Origin: Polaromonas sp. | GTDB lineage: Bacteria > Pseudomonadota > Gammaproteobacteria > Burkholderiales > Burkholderiaceae_C | NCBI RefSeq assembly: GCF_010365105.1 | Contig: NZ_JAAFGZ010000006.1 | Span: 62,001 to 126,000, forward strand | Direction: 5' to 3' | Length of the DNA: 64,000 nt | In this document: positions 8,356 through 20,545 of the stretch, in pieces | Layout: every line of letters begins with the position of its first letter | How positions within the stretch are numbered: the first letter of the stretch is position 1 | Made by a program: the position numbers and the translations under genes | Notes under the pieces: generated by a model | Database searches by the model: none | Told to the model about the DNA's origin: nothing | What the model saw: the letters and a program-made list of their open reading frames with translations, nothing else

Positions 8356-9443
8356 CGCGTACGCGTCCTCGGGTCCAGCAGGGTGTAGAGCAAATCGGAC
8401 AGCAAATTGAGGCCGATAAAGATCGAACCCACCACAATCGTGCCGCCCAGCACCGCGTTCATGTCGGCGTTTTGCAGCGAGTTGGTGATGTACAGCCCCA
8501 AGCCCGGCCAGGCAAAAACCGTTTCGGTCAGCACCGAGCCCTCTAACAGGCCGGCATACGACAGCGCAATCACCGTCACCAGCGGCACCATCGCATTGCG
8601 CAGCGCGTGGCGCCAGATGATGCGCGCCTCCGACAGGCCCTTGGCGCGCGCCGCCACCACGTACTCCTGCGCCAACTCGTTGAGCATGAACGAGCGTGTC
8701 ATACGGCTGATGTAGGCCAGCGAAAAATAACCCAGCAGCGACGCCGGCAAAATCAGGTGCGACAGCGCATTGCCAAAGGCGTCCCACTCGCCCGCCATCG
8801 CCGTGTCCAGCAGCAAAAAGCCGGTGCTAGGGACCAGCGTGAATTCATAGGCCACGTCGATGCGCCCCGGCCCGCCGACCCAGTCCAGCTTGGCGTAAAA
8901 CAGCACCAGCCCCATCAGCCCGAGCCAGAAAATCGGCACTGAATACCCCACCAGCCCGATGACGCGCACCACCTGATCGACCAGCTTGCCGCGCCGCACC
9001 GCCGCCCATACCCCCAGCGGCACGCCCAGGCCAGCGCCGAACAAAATGCCCAGGCTGGCCAGTTCCATCGTCGCCGGAAAGGCGCGGCGTATGTCCTGCA
9101 TCACCGGGTTGGCGGTCAGCACCGAGACGCCAAAATCACCGCTCAGCACCTTGCGCAGGTAGATGTAGAACTGCGTGTACAGCGGCTTGTTCAGCCCCAT
9201 TTCCTCGCGCGCCCGCGCCACCACATGCGGCGGCGCGTTGTCGCCGACCATCGCCAGCACCGGATCGACCGGAATCACCCGGCCGATGAAAAAGGTGACG
9301 GCCAGCAGGCCCAGGTAGGTGAGCAGGATCACCACCAGAAAACGCCCGAGGGCGTTCAGGCGGCGGACGTGGTTGGATGGGCGGGAGGGCCGGGCAGCCG
9401 ACAGCGGCGCCGGACTCAGGGCGAGTGGATCAGGAACGGCCAA
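8352..9443 (-). CDS. Peptide-type ABC transporter permease (DppB type)
   Basis: A 363-residue permease with the DppB layout: a first membrane helix (FLVVILLTYLGLLAVTFFIG), the periplasmic DPVLAMVGDNAPPHVV segment, then five further helices. The EAA motif is near EYVVAARAKGLSEARI and the C-terminus is LLSDLLYTLLDPRTR. The only start before the first helix that preserves family length is a TTG at 9443, eight bases after the stop of the binding-protein gene. The N-terminal 30 residues are loosely conserved, so the exact start is uncertain. It is second in the operon. Confidence 0.88.
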   Translation of the reverse strand: MAVPDPLALSPAPLSAARPSRPSNHVRRLNALGRFLVVILLTYLGLLAVTFFIGRVIPVDPVLAMVGDNAPPHVVARAREEMGLNKPLYTQFYIYLRKVLSGDFGVSVLTANPVMQDIRRAFPATMELASLGILFGAGLGVPLGVWAAVRRGKLVDQVVRVIGLVGYSVPIFWLGLMGLVLFYAKLDWVGGPGRIDVAYEFTLVPSTGFLLLDTAMAGEWDAFGNALSHLILPASLLGYFSLAYISRMTRSFMLNELAQEYVVAARAKGLSEARIIWRHALRNAMVPLVTVIALSYAGLLEGSVLTETVFAWPGLGLYITNSLQNADMNAVLGGTIVVGSIFIGLNLLSDLLYTLLDPRTRTR

Positions 9444-9451
9444 GACCCGGA

Positions 9452-11074
9452 TTAGCGCTTGGCTACCTTGAACATGTAGTTGGTGTCAAACGTCGGGCCG
9501 AGCTTCAGTCCGTCCACATTGCTGCGGTACGCGGCGACTTCGGTCTGCTGGTACAGCATGATGAACGGGCTGGTCTTGCGGAATTCTGCCTGCAGCTCTT
9601 CGTACATCGCCTTGCGTTTGCCGGCATCGCGCTCCAGCACGGCGGCATCCGACTGCTTGGTCAGCTCCGGAATCGCCCAGGCATTGCGCCAGGACAGCGG
9701 CTTGGCCTTGGCGTCGTCGGCATTGTCGGGGTTGCGGGTGAAGGTGTCGGCGTTGGAGTGCGGATCCCAGTAGTCGGAACCCCACTGGCCGATGTACATG
9801 TCGTGCGTGCGGCCCCGGTACTTGGTCAGCACCTGCTTGCCGTCGCCGGGAATGATTTCCACATCAATACCCGCCAGCTTGGCCGTTTGCTGGAAGGCTT
9901 CGGTGATGCCCTGCACCGGCTGAACCGTGCGCATGTCGATGGTCACCTTGAAACCGTTCGGCACGCCGGCCTTGGCCAGCAGCGCCTTGGCCTTGGCCAC
10001 GTCGAGCTTGTACGGGTTGTCCTTGCTTGCGCCCAGCAGGCCAATGGGCAAGAAGTTCTGGTGCACCACGCCGATGTTCTTGATCAGCGTGTCGCCGATG
10101 GCCGAATAATCGACCAGCCATTTCAGCGCTTCCCGCACCTCGGGCTTGGCCAGCGTCGGGTTCTTCTGGTTCAAACTGATGTAGTACACCGTGCCCTTGG
10201 GCGCCGAGGTGAGCTTGATGCTTTTGTTGGTGCTGACGGCGGCAATGTCTTGCGGGCTCAGGTTGCGGGCAATGTCGATATCGCCTTTTTCCAGCAGCAG
10301 GCGCTGGGTGGCGGCTTCCTTCACATGGCGGTAAATCACGCGGGCCATGGCCGGCTTGGGGCCGTAGTAGTTGTCGTTGCGCTCCAGCGCCACGATCTCG
10401 TTGGCCCGCCACTCGCGCAGTTTCAGCGGGCCGGAACCGGCGTAGCTGGTTTTAAGCCAGCCGTAGCCCCAGTCGCCGTTTTGCTCTTTGGACAGCAGCA
10501 GTTTCTTGTCAACGATGGCGCCGATGTTGGCCGTCATGCAATTGAGCACGAAGGTCGGCGCATAGGCCTTGTCGGTTTCCAGCGTCAGGCTCAGGGGGCC
10601 GGTGGCCTTGATCTTGTCCTTGACGTTGTCCTTGGTGAAGCCGAACTGCGTCAGGATGAAAGCTGGCGACTTGTCCAGAATGACCGCCCGGTGCAGCGAC
10701 CAGGCCACTTCGTCCGCCGTCAGCGCGTTGCCTGATGCAAACTTCAGCCCCGGCTTGATCTCGAAGGTGTAGGTCTTGCCATCGGACGACACCGTCCACG
10801 ATTTCGCCACGTCTCCGATCAGCTTCGACGGGTCGTTGATATCCAGCCGCACCAGCCGGTCATAGGTATTGCCCATGACTTCGCCGGCCGACAACTCAAA
10901 GGCCTCGGCCGGGTCCATCGTGATGATGTCGTCAAACGCAAAGGCCACCACCAGCGTGTCCTTGGGCGTGGCCGCCAGCGCGGCCGGGCCGTGGCACAGC
11001 AGCAGGGTGGCCGCGGCCGTGGCGCACAGCACACGGCGGGAAAGGGGCAAGGAGGGAAATGACAGTGTGGCCAA
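9452..11074 (-). CDS. Peptide-type ABC transporter periplasmic binding protein (SBP family 5)
   Basis: The binding protein of the importer, about 540 residues. A signal peptide (VLCATAAATLLLCHGPAALAA) precedes a family 5 body with DDIITMDPAEAFELSAGEVMG, the hallmark YTFEIKPGLKFASGNALTADE, and DYWDPHSNADTF near the end. I chose TTG 11074 because AAGGA sits seven bases upstream; a start at 11131 would add 19 residues before the signal peptide. This is the first gene of the operon. The Trp/Asp-rich DYWDPHSN loop resembles binding proteins for small peptides or opines, but the ligand is not certain. Confidence 0.9.
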   Translation of the reverse strand: MATLSFPSLPLSRRVLCATAAATLLLCHGPAALAATPKDTLVVAFAFDDIITMDPAEAFELSAGEVMGNTYDRLVRLDINDPSKLIGDVAKSWTVSSDGKTYTFEIKPGLKFASGNALTADEVAWSLHRAVILDKSPAFILTQFGFTKDNVKDKIKATGPLSLTLETDKAYAPTFVLNCMTANIGAIVDKKLLLSKEQNGDWGYGWLKTSYAGSGPLKLREWRANEIVALERNDNYYGPKPAMARVIYRHVKEAATQRLLLEKGDIDIARNLSPQDIAAVSTNKSIKLTSAPKGTVYYISLNQKNPTLAKPEVREALKWLVDYSAIGDTLIKNIGVVHQNFLPIGLLGASKDNPYKLDVAKAKALLAKAGVPNGFKVTIDMRTVQPVQGITEAFQQTAKLAGIDVEIIPGDGKQVLTKYRGRTHDMYIGQWGSDYWDPHSNADTFTRNPDNADDAKAKPLSWRNAWAIPELTKQSDAAVLERDAGKRKAMYEELQAEFRKTSPFIMLYQQTEVAAYRSNVDGLKLGPTFDTNYMFKVAKR

Positions 11075-11175
11075 GATGTGTTCCTTTGAGAAGTCTGCCG
11101 GGGTTTCAAACCAGCGCTGATGGTACTGCAAAGGATGCAGGAATCGTGCCTGAAGTCATCTAAAATTCACCGTGA

Positions 11176-11210
11176 ATTGCTATAAAAAATATAGCTGCTT
11201 GCGCCCACCA
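11176..11210. repeat. Family A repeat copy
   Basis: GCTAT-N7-ATAGC occupies 11179-11195, followed by TGCTTGCGC, the start of the usual downstream segment; the rest of the element is missing or diverged. It lies between two minus-strand genes, upstream of the ABC operon. Confidence 0.65.
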
Positions 11211-11257
11211 GTCGTGCGATAGAGTCTTAAATTATCTAAAAATGCCAGTGGGCAGCC

Positions 11258-12193
11258 TCAGGCTGCAGCCAGTGCCGGCTTTTCCTCCTTGGTGACCAGC
11301 CAGATACCCAAACACACCAGCCCCAGCGCAGCGACGTTCTTCCACTCCAGGATTTTCTCGTCCAGGAACAGCGCCGACAGCACGGTGCCGAACACCGGAA
11401 TCATGAAGTTGAAGACCGTCACCATGCTGACCCGGTTGTATTTGAGCAGGATCGTCCACAGCGAAAATGCGGCAGACGACAAGATCACCAGGTAAGCCAG
11501 CAGGGCGGTCGATTTCACGGTGAAGCCGGTCAGCGTGCCGCCGGCGGCAAAGCCCGTCAGCAGCAGCGCCACGCCGCCAATCGCCAACTGGTAGCCGGTC
11601 AGCACCACCGAATCGACATGCTGCGACACCCTTTTGCCGTAGATGCTGGCGGCCGACAGCACGAAAGCCGCCATCACGATGGAGCCTTCGCCCAGCAGCG
11701 TGAAGTCAAAGGTCAGCAGGCCGGCGCTGAAGTTGACCACCATCACGCCTGCAAAACCGACAATGCAGCCCAGCGCCTTGTTGAAGCTGAGCCGGTCGTT
11801 CTGGTAAATCCAGTGGGCCAGCAGCACGCTGAAAAATGTGCCGGTGGCGTTCATGATCGAGCTTTTTACGCCGGTGGCATAGGCCAGCCCGGTGTAGAAA
11901 AACACATACTGCAGGCTGGTTTGCGTCAGGCCCAGCAGCGACACCTGGCCCATCGTGCGCAAGTCCAGCCGCAAGGTCTTCTTGCCGATGGCGGCAATTG
12001 CCAGGAGCACCATCCCGGCAAACAAAAAGCGCCAGCCGGCAAACACCAGCTTGGTTGCAATGTCGCCAGCCGCAATGTTGAACAGCGCATAGCCATTCTT
12101 GATCGCCGGGTAGGCGCTGCCCCAGAGCAGGCAGCACAGCGAGGCAACCAGGAAAACCACCTTGCGGCGGGTGAAAAATGAAGCGCTGTCCAT
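11258..12193 (-). CDS. EamA/DMT-family transporter
   Basis: A 311-residue inner-membrane protein of about ten helices in two EamA repeats. The first helix includes SLCCLLWGSAYPAIKNGYALF and the second repeat begins GSIVMAAFVLSAASIYGKRV. The C-terminus ends in a basic VTKEEKPALAAA tail. The ATG at 12193 begins ten residues before the first helix; an upstream GC-rich extension to 12253 is unlikely to be real. Probably a metabolite exporter; substrate unknown. It is separated from uvrA, transcribed in the same direction, by 84 bases. Confidence 0.85.
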   Translation of the reverse strand: MDSASFFTRRKVVFLVASLCCLLWGSAYPAIKNGYALFNIAAGDIATKLVFAGWRFLFAGMVLLAIAAIGKKTLRLDLRTMGQVSLLGLTQTSLQYVFFYTGLAYATGVKSSIMNATGTFFSVLLAHWIYQNDRLSFNKALGCIVGFAGVMVVNFSAGLLTFDFTLLGEGSIVMAAFVLSAASIYGKRVSQHVDSVVLTGYQLAIGGVALLLTGFAAGGTLTGFTVKSTALLAYLVILSSAAFSLWTILLKYNRVSMVTVFNFMIPVFGTVLSALFLDEKILEWKNVAALGLVCLGIWLVTKEEKPALAAA

Positions 12194-12277
12194 AAAAAAG
12201 GCAATCTTTGAAATCGGGCGTGGGAACGCGCATGAGGCAAAACAAATGGCCAACGGGTCGGCAGCGGCGGCAGCGTT

Positions 12278-15424
<3,147 letters not shown>

Positions 15425-15624
15425 GCGCCGAAAAACCTTCCATCATAGACCTGAGCGGCCCGGCGGGCAGGGCGGTTGCCGGGTATCAAGCACAATACAA
15501 GGCCTTGTCCAAGTCATTCATCCAGCGGCTGTGGTTCTGTGGGAGCGCTCTTCACGCACGGCCGTCATGCGTTTCGACCCCGGCTGTTTCGCTGTACTTT
15601 TTCCACTTTTGAGACTCCTTTACC

Positions 15625-16854
15625 GTGTCTTCTGCCGCCCCCACCTTTCCCATGACCGCCACCGAGCGGCGCGCCAGCTTTTCGCTGGCGTCGATTTTTG
15701 CCCTGCGCATGCTCGGCCTCTTCCTGGTGCTGCCGGTGTTTGCACTGGAAGCGGCGCGTTATCCGGGCGGGGACGACCCGGCGCGTATCGGCCTGGCGAT
15801 GGGCATTTACGGGCTGACGCAGGCGCTGCTGCAGATTCCTTTCGGGCTGGCGTCAGACCGGCTGGGCCGCAAGCGGGTGATTGTGGCCGGGCTGCTGGTG
15901 TTTGCGCTGGGCAGTTTCCTGGCGGCTGCCGCCCCCGACCTGAACTGGCTGCTGGCCGGCCGGGCGCTGCAGGGCGCAGGCGCGATCTCTGCGGCGGTGA
16001 CCGCCTTGCTGGCCGACCAGACGCGTGACGAGGTGCGCACCAAGGCCATGGCGCTGGTCGGCGGCAGCATCGGGCTGATGTTTGCCGTGTCGCTGGTGCT
16101 GGCGCCGGCGCTCAATGCCCGCATCGGGCTGAGCGGCCTGTTTGTGCTGACCGGCGTTCTGGCGCTGGCTGGCATCGTCATGGTGCTGTGGCTGGTGCCG
16201 CCTGAGCCGCTGCTGCACAAGGACATGGCGCGCGGCGGACTGGCCGATGTGCTGCGGCGCGGCGATCTGGTCGGCCTGAACTTCGGCGTGTTCGTGCTGC
16301 ATGCGGTGCAGCTGTCGATGTGGGTGGCGGTGCCGGCGCTGCTGGTGCAGGCCGGGCTGCTCAAGGCGCTGCACTGGCAGGTTTACCTGCCGGCGGTGCT
16401 GGCGTCGTTTGTGGTGATGGGCGGCACGCTGTTTCCGCTGGAGCGGCGCGGCCATCTGCGCGCCGTGCTGCTGGCCGCGATTGGGCTGCTGGCACTGGTG
16501 CAACTGGGTTTCCTGGGCATGGCGATGGCGGCCGGTGGCGCAGCGCCGTCGCTGTGGATGCTGGGCGCCTTGCTGCTGCTGTTTTTTTGCAGTTTCAATG
16601 TGTTGGAGGCCAGCCAGCCGAGCCTGGTGTCGCGCCTGGCCCACGCCTCAAACCGTGGTGCGGCGCTGGGGCTTTACAACACCTCGCAGTCGCTGGGCCT
16701 GTTTGCCGGCGGCGCACTCGGCGGTGCGATGCTCAAGTGGGGTGGCGCGCAAGGCCTGTTTGTCTCGACCACTGTGTTGTCGCTGATCTGGCTGGTCGTG
16801 GCCTGGCGTTTGATGCCGGTTCAGCCCCCTGCGGCCCGAAAAGTGCCGGCTTGA
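15625..16854 (+). CDS. MFS transporter (YajR-like)
   Basis: A 409-residue major facilitator protein with 12 likely helices. The first helix is FALRMLGLFLVLPVFALEA, followed by the loop 2-3 motif GLASDRLGRKRVI that defines MFS antiporters. Helix 4 and 5 motifs follow (LLAGRALQGAGAISAAVTALLAD, abbreviated GRALQGAG). It resembles the YajR/drug-efflux branch but lacks YajR's C-terminal soluble domain. The likely start is GTG 15625; ATG 15652 would remove nine residues. It diverges from uvrA and its stop is four bases from the convergent ClC gene. Substrate unknown. Confidence 0.85.
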   Translation: MSSAAPTFPMTATERRASFSLASIFALRMLGLFLVLPVFALEAARYPGGDDPARIGLAMGIYGLTQALLQIPFGLASDRLGRKRVIVAGLLVFALGSFLAAAAPDLNWLLAGRALQGAGAISAAVTALLADQTRDEVRTKAMALVGGSIGLMFAVSLVLAPALNARIGLSGLFVLTGVLALAGIVMVLWLVPPEPLLHKDMARGGLADVLRRGDLVGLNFGVFVLHAVQLSMWVAVPALLVQAGLLKALHWQVYLPAVLASFVVMGGTLFPLERRGHLRAVLLAAIGLLALVQLGFLGMAMAAGGAAPSLWMLGALLLLFFCSFNVLEASQPSLVSRLAHASNRGAALGLYNTSQSLGLFAGGALGGAMLKWGGAQGLFVSTTVLSLIWLVVAWRLMPVQPPAARKVPA

Positions 16855-16858
16855 AGCG

Positions 16859-18223
16859 TCAGCGCGCCGGCGGCGTTTCGGCCTGAACGGCGGCGGGCGG
16901 CGGCGGCTGCAGGCCGGCAATCATGTGCTCGGCCAGCGTGGCATACAGCGGCCGGCTGATCATGCGCGACAGCAGGCTGGCCAGCATCGCCGCCATCATC
17001 AGGCTGAGCACCATGGCGCGGCCATCGACCATTTCCATCACAATGATGAATGCCGTCAGCGGCGCCTGCGTGACGGCGGCCAGGAAAGCGGTCATGCCGA
17101 TGGCGATCAGCGCGGCGCTGATGTCGGGCGACGTCAGCAGGGCAATGTTGCTGCCCACGCCGGCGCCAATTGACAGCGCCGGCGCAAAAATGCCGCCGGG
17201 CACGCCGCACCAGGCGGCCAGCCAGGTGGCGATGAACTTGAGCAGCACATACAGCGACGGCACGTCGGCCTGGCCGGCCAGCATCTGCGTGACGGCGTGC
17301 GAGCCCGCGCCAAAGGTCGAGCCGTTGCTGACCAGGCCGATCACGGCAATCGCCAGGCCGCCGGCAGCGGCAAAGCGCACCGGGTAGCTTCTGCGCCACC
17401 GGCTGAAGCGGTCGGGTGACGAGCCGGTCAGCGAAATTGCCATCAACCGTGCAAAAACGCCGCCCAATCCGCCGCAGACCAGCGCCACCAGCAGGCCGGG
17501 AAACAGCGCATTCCAGCCCAGGACAGGCACCTTGATGACGCCGAAATAGGTGATGTTGCCGAAGGTTGATACACCCATCAGGCCGGCCAGCACGATGGCC
17601 GTGATGATCAGGCCGCTGTTGCGCGACTCCAGCTTGCGCGACAGCTCCTCGATGGCAAACACCACGCCGGCCAGCGGCGCATTGAAGGCCGCCGCGATGC
17701 CGGCCGCGCCGCCGGCCACCAGCAGGGCGTGGTTGCTCATGCCGGAGTCGGGACGCAGCCAGCGGCGCGCATGCTGCATCACCCCGGCCGCGACCTGCAC
17801 CGACGGCCCCTCGCGGCCGATGGACAGGCCTGCCATCAGCCCGGCGGTGGACAGCCCGATCTTGGCCAGCGTCAGCCGCAGCGACACAAAACGGCCTTGC
17901 GCGCCCGGCGGCAATGCCGGGTCCAGCGCCGCCATGACCTGCGGAATGCCCGAGCCCCCGACGCCGGGAAAGTGGCGGCGCGTCGCCCAGACAATGGCCG
18001 CCGTCAGGGCCGGCGTCCAGAGCAGAATGGCCCAGCGGTTGAAGCCGTAAACATGCTCAAACAGCCCGAAGCCCCATTCACCGAGCAGCGTGAAGGCCAC
18101 CACGCTCAGGCCGGCGGCAATGGCATACACCAGCACCACGGCGCGGTCGAACCAGAGCCGGCCATTGGACAGTTCGCTGCGCAGGTTGTGCAGGAAATTG
18201 GGCTCGTGGGGCGGTTGATGCAT
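16859..18223 (-). CDS. ClC-family chloride channel/antiporter
   Basis: A 454-residue ClC membrane protein. The three ion-path motifs are present: GSGIPQV (about 90-96), GREGPSVQ (about 136-143, with the gating glutamate at 138) and a PGGIFAPALSIGAG segment. FNAPLAGVVFAIEEL is also typical. The gating glutamate is conserved, consistent with a gated channel or H+/Cl- exchanger. No CBS domains follow. ATG 18223 (MHQPPHEPNF) is preferred; upstream codons are GC-biased noise. It diverges from ssb, 138 bases away. Confidence 0.92.
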   Translation of the reverse strand: MHQPPHEPNFLHNLRSELSNGRLWFDRAVVLVYAIAAGLSVVAFTLLGEWGFGLFEHVYGFNRWAILLWTPALTAAIVWATRRHFPGVGGSGIPQVMAALDPALPPGAQGRFVSLRLTLAKIGLSTAGLMAGLSIGREGPSVQVAAGVMQHARRWLRPDSGMSNHALLVAGGAAGIAAAFNAPLAGVVFAIEELSRKLESRNSGLIITAIVLAGLMGVSTFGNITYFGVIKVPVLGWNALFPGLLVALVCGGLGGVFARLMAISLTGSSPDRFSRWRRSYPVRFAAAGGLAIAVIGLVSNGSTFGAGSHAVTQMLAGQADVPSLYVLLKFIATWLAAWCGVPGGIFAPALSIGAGVGSNIALLTSPDISAALIAIGMTAFLAAVTQAPLTAFIIVMEMVDGRAMVLSLMMAAMLASLLSRMISRPLYATLAEHMIAGLQPPPPAAVQAETPPAR

Positions 18224-18361
18224 GGGGTGATTATTGCGTGACAGGCCAATCGGGCCGACTTGAGGAGGCTGGATGCGGCACAATTGCGCTTTGGGCGTCA
18301 CCCGCCCGCCACGACATTTCTCCTGACCCATCCCCATTCCCAGAGCAAGAGGCGGCACACC

Positions 18362-18874
18362 ATGGCATCAGTCAACAAAGTCATCATCGTCGGCAATTTG
18401 GGCAAAGACCCCGAAATGCGCAGTTTCCCCAGCGGCGACCAGGTCGCCAACGTCACCATCGCCACCACCGACAAGTGGAAGGACAAGCAGTCCGGCGAAA
18501 TGAAGGAAGCCACCGAATGGCACCGTGTGGTGTTCAACGGCCGGCTGGCCGAGATCGTCGGCCAGTACCTGCGCAAGGGCTCGCAGGTGTACGTCGAAGG
18601 CAGCTTGCGCACCCGCAAATGGACCGACCAGAGCGGCGTTGAAAAATACACCACCGAAATCCGCGCCGACCAGATGCAGATGCTCGGCAGCCGCCAGGGC
18701 ATGGGCGGCCCTGGTGCGGGTGGCCAGGACGACGGCGGTGGCTACGAAGCGCCGCGCCAGTCCGCCGCGCCCGCCAGCCGCCCGCCGCCCCCAAGGCAGG
18801 CGCCCGCGCCCGCAGCGGCACCCTCCAGGGCGTCCAGCGGTTTTGACGACATGGACGACGACATTCCGTTTTGA
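18362..18874 (+). CDS. ssb: Single-stranded DNA-binding protein
   Basis: SSB coats single-stranded DNA in replication, repair and recombination. The 170-residue protein has an OB fold (residues 1-110; [18 protein letters not shown], then [14 protein letters not shown]), a glycine/proline/alanine-rich linker and the acidic tip DDMDDDIPF that recruits partner proteins. The start at ATG 18362 follows AGAGG about nine bases upstream. A strong intrinsic terminator follows the stop. The uvrA-MFS-ClC-ssb neighbourhood keeps ssb close to uvrA, as in many proteobacteria. Confidence 0.97.
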   Translation: MASVNKVIIVGNLGKDPEMRSFPSGDQVANVTIATTDKWKDKQSGEMKEATEWHRVVFNGRLAEIVGQYLRKGSQVYVEGSLRTRKWTDQSGVEKYTTEIRADQMQMLGSRQGMGGPGAGGQDDGGGYEAPRQSAAPASRPPPPRQAPAPAAAPSRASSGFDDMDDDIPF

Positions 18875-18900
18875 GGTGTACCTGCGAAACGCGTCAACAA

Positions 18901-18921
18901 CCCGCTGAATGCGGGTTTTTT
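18901..18921 (+). terminator. Intrinsic terminator of ssb
   Basis: A CCCGC / GCGGG stem with a five-base loop (TGAAT) is followed at once by seven T residues. It lies 26 bases after the ssb stop. Confidence 0.8.
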
Positions 18922-18926
18922 AACGA

Positions 18927-18989
18927 TTTTGCTATATATAACATAGCTGTAAGTGCTCGCAGGCATTGCGCAAAAGGCTTTTTTATTCA
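18927..18989 (+). repeat. Family A repeat copy, near full length
   Basis: GCTAT-N7-ATAGC (18931-18947) is followed by TTGCGCAAAAGGCTTTTTT at 18966-18984, the complete downstream half of the family. It lies between the ssb terminator and the MipA-like gene. Confidence 0.75.
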
Positions 18990-19055
18990 TAAACCGGGAT
19001 GTCAGCGCAGAACACGCCCGGCAAAGGGCGCCCAACCGGCTCCCAATCCTTCACG

Positions 19056-20474
19056 ATGAAAAACCTATTCCCCACCCCTTCCCGTTTTCCCCGCTGGCTG
19101 GCAGCTGTCGTGCTGGCCGCCATGGGCGTGACCGCCATGGTGCCTGCCCGCGCAGACGCCAACCTGGAGCCGCTGACCAACATCCTGTCGGTGCCAGGCA
19201 GCGCCGGGCTGGGCGTGGTCACTCACTTTGAAAGCTCGCCCTACCGCGAGGCCCGCAACCGCTATGACGTGCTGCCGCTCTACCTTTACGAGGGCGAGCG
19301 GTTTTTTCTGCATGCCAACCGGGGCGGCGTCAAGCTCAATGAAAACGACACGCAACGCTTTGACCTGTTTGTCGAGCAGCGGCTCGAAGGCTTTCCGGCC
19401 GACCGCCTGCCGGACAGCCTGGCCGGCATGGCGACGCGCGACTCCGGCATCGACCTGGGCCTGTCCTGGCGCTACCGTCAGCCCTGGGGCACGCTGCAGG
19501 CCGAACTGCTGCATGACATTGGCGGATTTTCAAAGGGCAGCGAGTTCCGCCTGGGCTACACCTACGACTGGCGCTCTGGCCGGTTGAGCCTGCGCCCCAG
19601 CCTGAGCGTGGCGCTGCGCGACGCGCGTCTGAACAACTATTACTACGGCGTCCGGCCTGCCGAAGCCACACCCGGCCGCGCCGCCTATTCACCCGGCGCG
19701 GGCCTCAACACCACGCTTGGCCTGTTCGGCTCTTACGACCTGACGCAGCGATGGCGGCTGCTGGGCGGCGTGTCGGCTACCCTGCTGGACCGCAAGATCA
19801 AGGACAGCCCGATCGTGCAAAAACGCGTGCTGCCCGGCGTGTACGTGGGCGCGGCCTACGACTTCGGTGGCCCTCAGCGTGAATGGGCGCAGCCAGGTTC
19901 GCCCACTTACTTCAAGCTGCTTTACGGCAAGGCTACCGACGACGGCTGCCATCTGATCAAGATACTGACCGCGCAATGCCTGTCAACCGCCAGCGTCAAC
20001 CCGACCAGCATCACCGCCATTCAGGTCGGCAAGCCTTTTTTGCAGAACGTCAACGGCTGGCCGCTTGATTTTGTCGGTTATGCCGGCCTGACCAGCCACA
20101 ACGACCGGGGCCTGCAGGCCAACGGTTTGCAGCTTGACCTGTTCATGAAGGCTTTTTACACCGGCTTTCCGTGGAGCGACCGCGTCAAGACGCGTCTGGG
20201 CATGGGCGTGGGCGTTTCGCTGGCCCAACGCGCGCCCTACATTGAAGCCAGCAGCCAGGCGCTGGACGGCAAGCCGGTCTCGCGCATGCTGAACTACCTG
20301 GACCCGACGATTGATGTCAGCCTGGGCGACTTGCTGGGTTCGCGTGCCTTGAAAGACACGTTCATCGGTTTTGGCGTGTCGCACCGCTCGGGCATCTTTG
20401 GCTCGTCGCGCCTGCTGGGCAATGTCAGCGGCGGCTCGAATTACCTCTACACCTATGTCGAGTCAGCGCTGTAA
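19056..20474 (+). CDS. MipA/OmpV-like outer-membrane protein with an extra C-terminal domain
   Basis: A 472-residue exported protein. A signal peptide (WLAAVVLAAMGVTAMVPARA) is followed by a MipA/OmpV-like barrel region with alternating aromatic strands (YDVLPLYLYEGERFFLHAN, LGLSWRYRQPWG, FRLGYTYDW). MipA proteins are usually about 250 residues; here a second half of about 190 residues follows, containing GFGVSHRSGIFGSS near the end. That H-x-S segment and the terminal YTYVESAL recall outer-membrane lipid A 3-O-deacylases of the PagL type, an inference from a short motif only. ATG 19056 (MKNLFPTPS) starts the signal peptide. The gene converges with mnmA across a family A repeat. Confidence 0.75.
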   Translation: MKNLFPTPSRFPRWLAAVVLAAMGVTAMVPARADANLEPLTNILSVPGSAGLGVVTHFESSPYREARNRYDVLPLYLYEGERFFLHANRGGVKLNENDTQRFDLFVEQRLEGFPADRLPDSLAGMATRDSGIDLGLSWRYRQPWGTLQAELLHDIGGFSKGSEFRLGYTYDWRSGRLSLRPSLSVALRDARLNNYYYGVRPAEATPGRAAYSPGAGLNTTLGLFGSYDLTQRWRLLGGVSATLLDRKIKDSPIVQKRVLPGVYVGAAYDFGGPQREWAQPGSPTYFKLLYGKATDDGCHLIKILTAQCLSTASVNPTSITAIQVGKPFLQNVNGWPLDFVGYAGLTSHNDRGLQANGLQLDLFMKAFYTGFPWSDRVKTRLGMGVGVSLAQRAPYIEASSQALDGKPVSRMLNYLDPTIDVSLGDLLGSRALKDTFIGFGVSHRSGIFGSSRLLGNVSGGSNYLYTYVESAL

Positions 20475-20480
20475 AGCAGC

Positions 20481-20545
20481 TATTTTGCTATTGGATTGAT
20501 AGCTTCTTATGCAGGACCTGCTTGCGCAAAAGGCTTATTTGGCTT
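20481..20545 (+). repeat. Family A repeat copy, full length, overlapping the mnmA 3' end
   Basis: GCTAT-N7-ATAGC (20487-20503), then CTTGCGCAAAAGGCTTATTT (20520-20539). Its right half is translated, in reverse, as the last dozen residues of MnmA, and the mnmA stop codon (complement of 20507-20509) lies inside it. It starts six bases after the stop of the convergent MipA-like gene. Confidence 0.85.

Noticed and set aside
9377-10735. 452-codon plus-strand frame across the peptide binding-protein gene
   Set aside because: The minus strand has a complete SBP family 5 protein with signal peptide and operon context.
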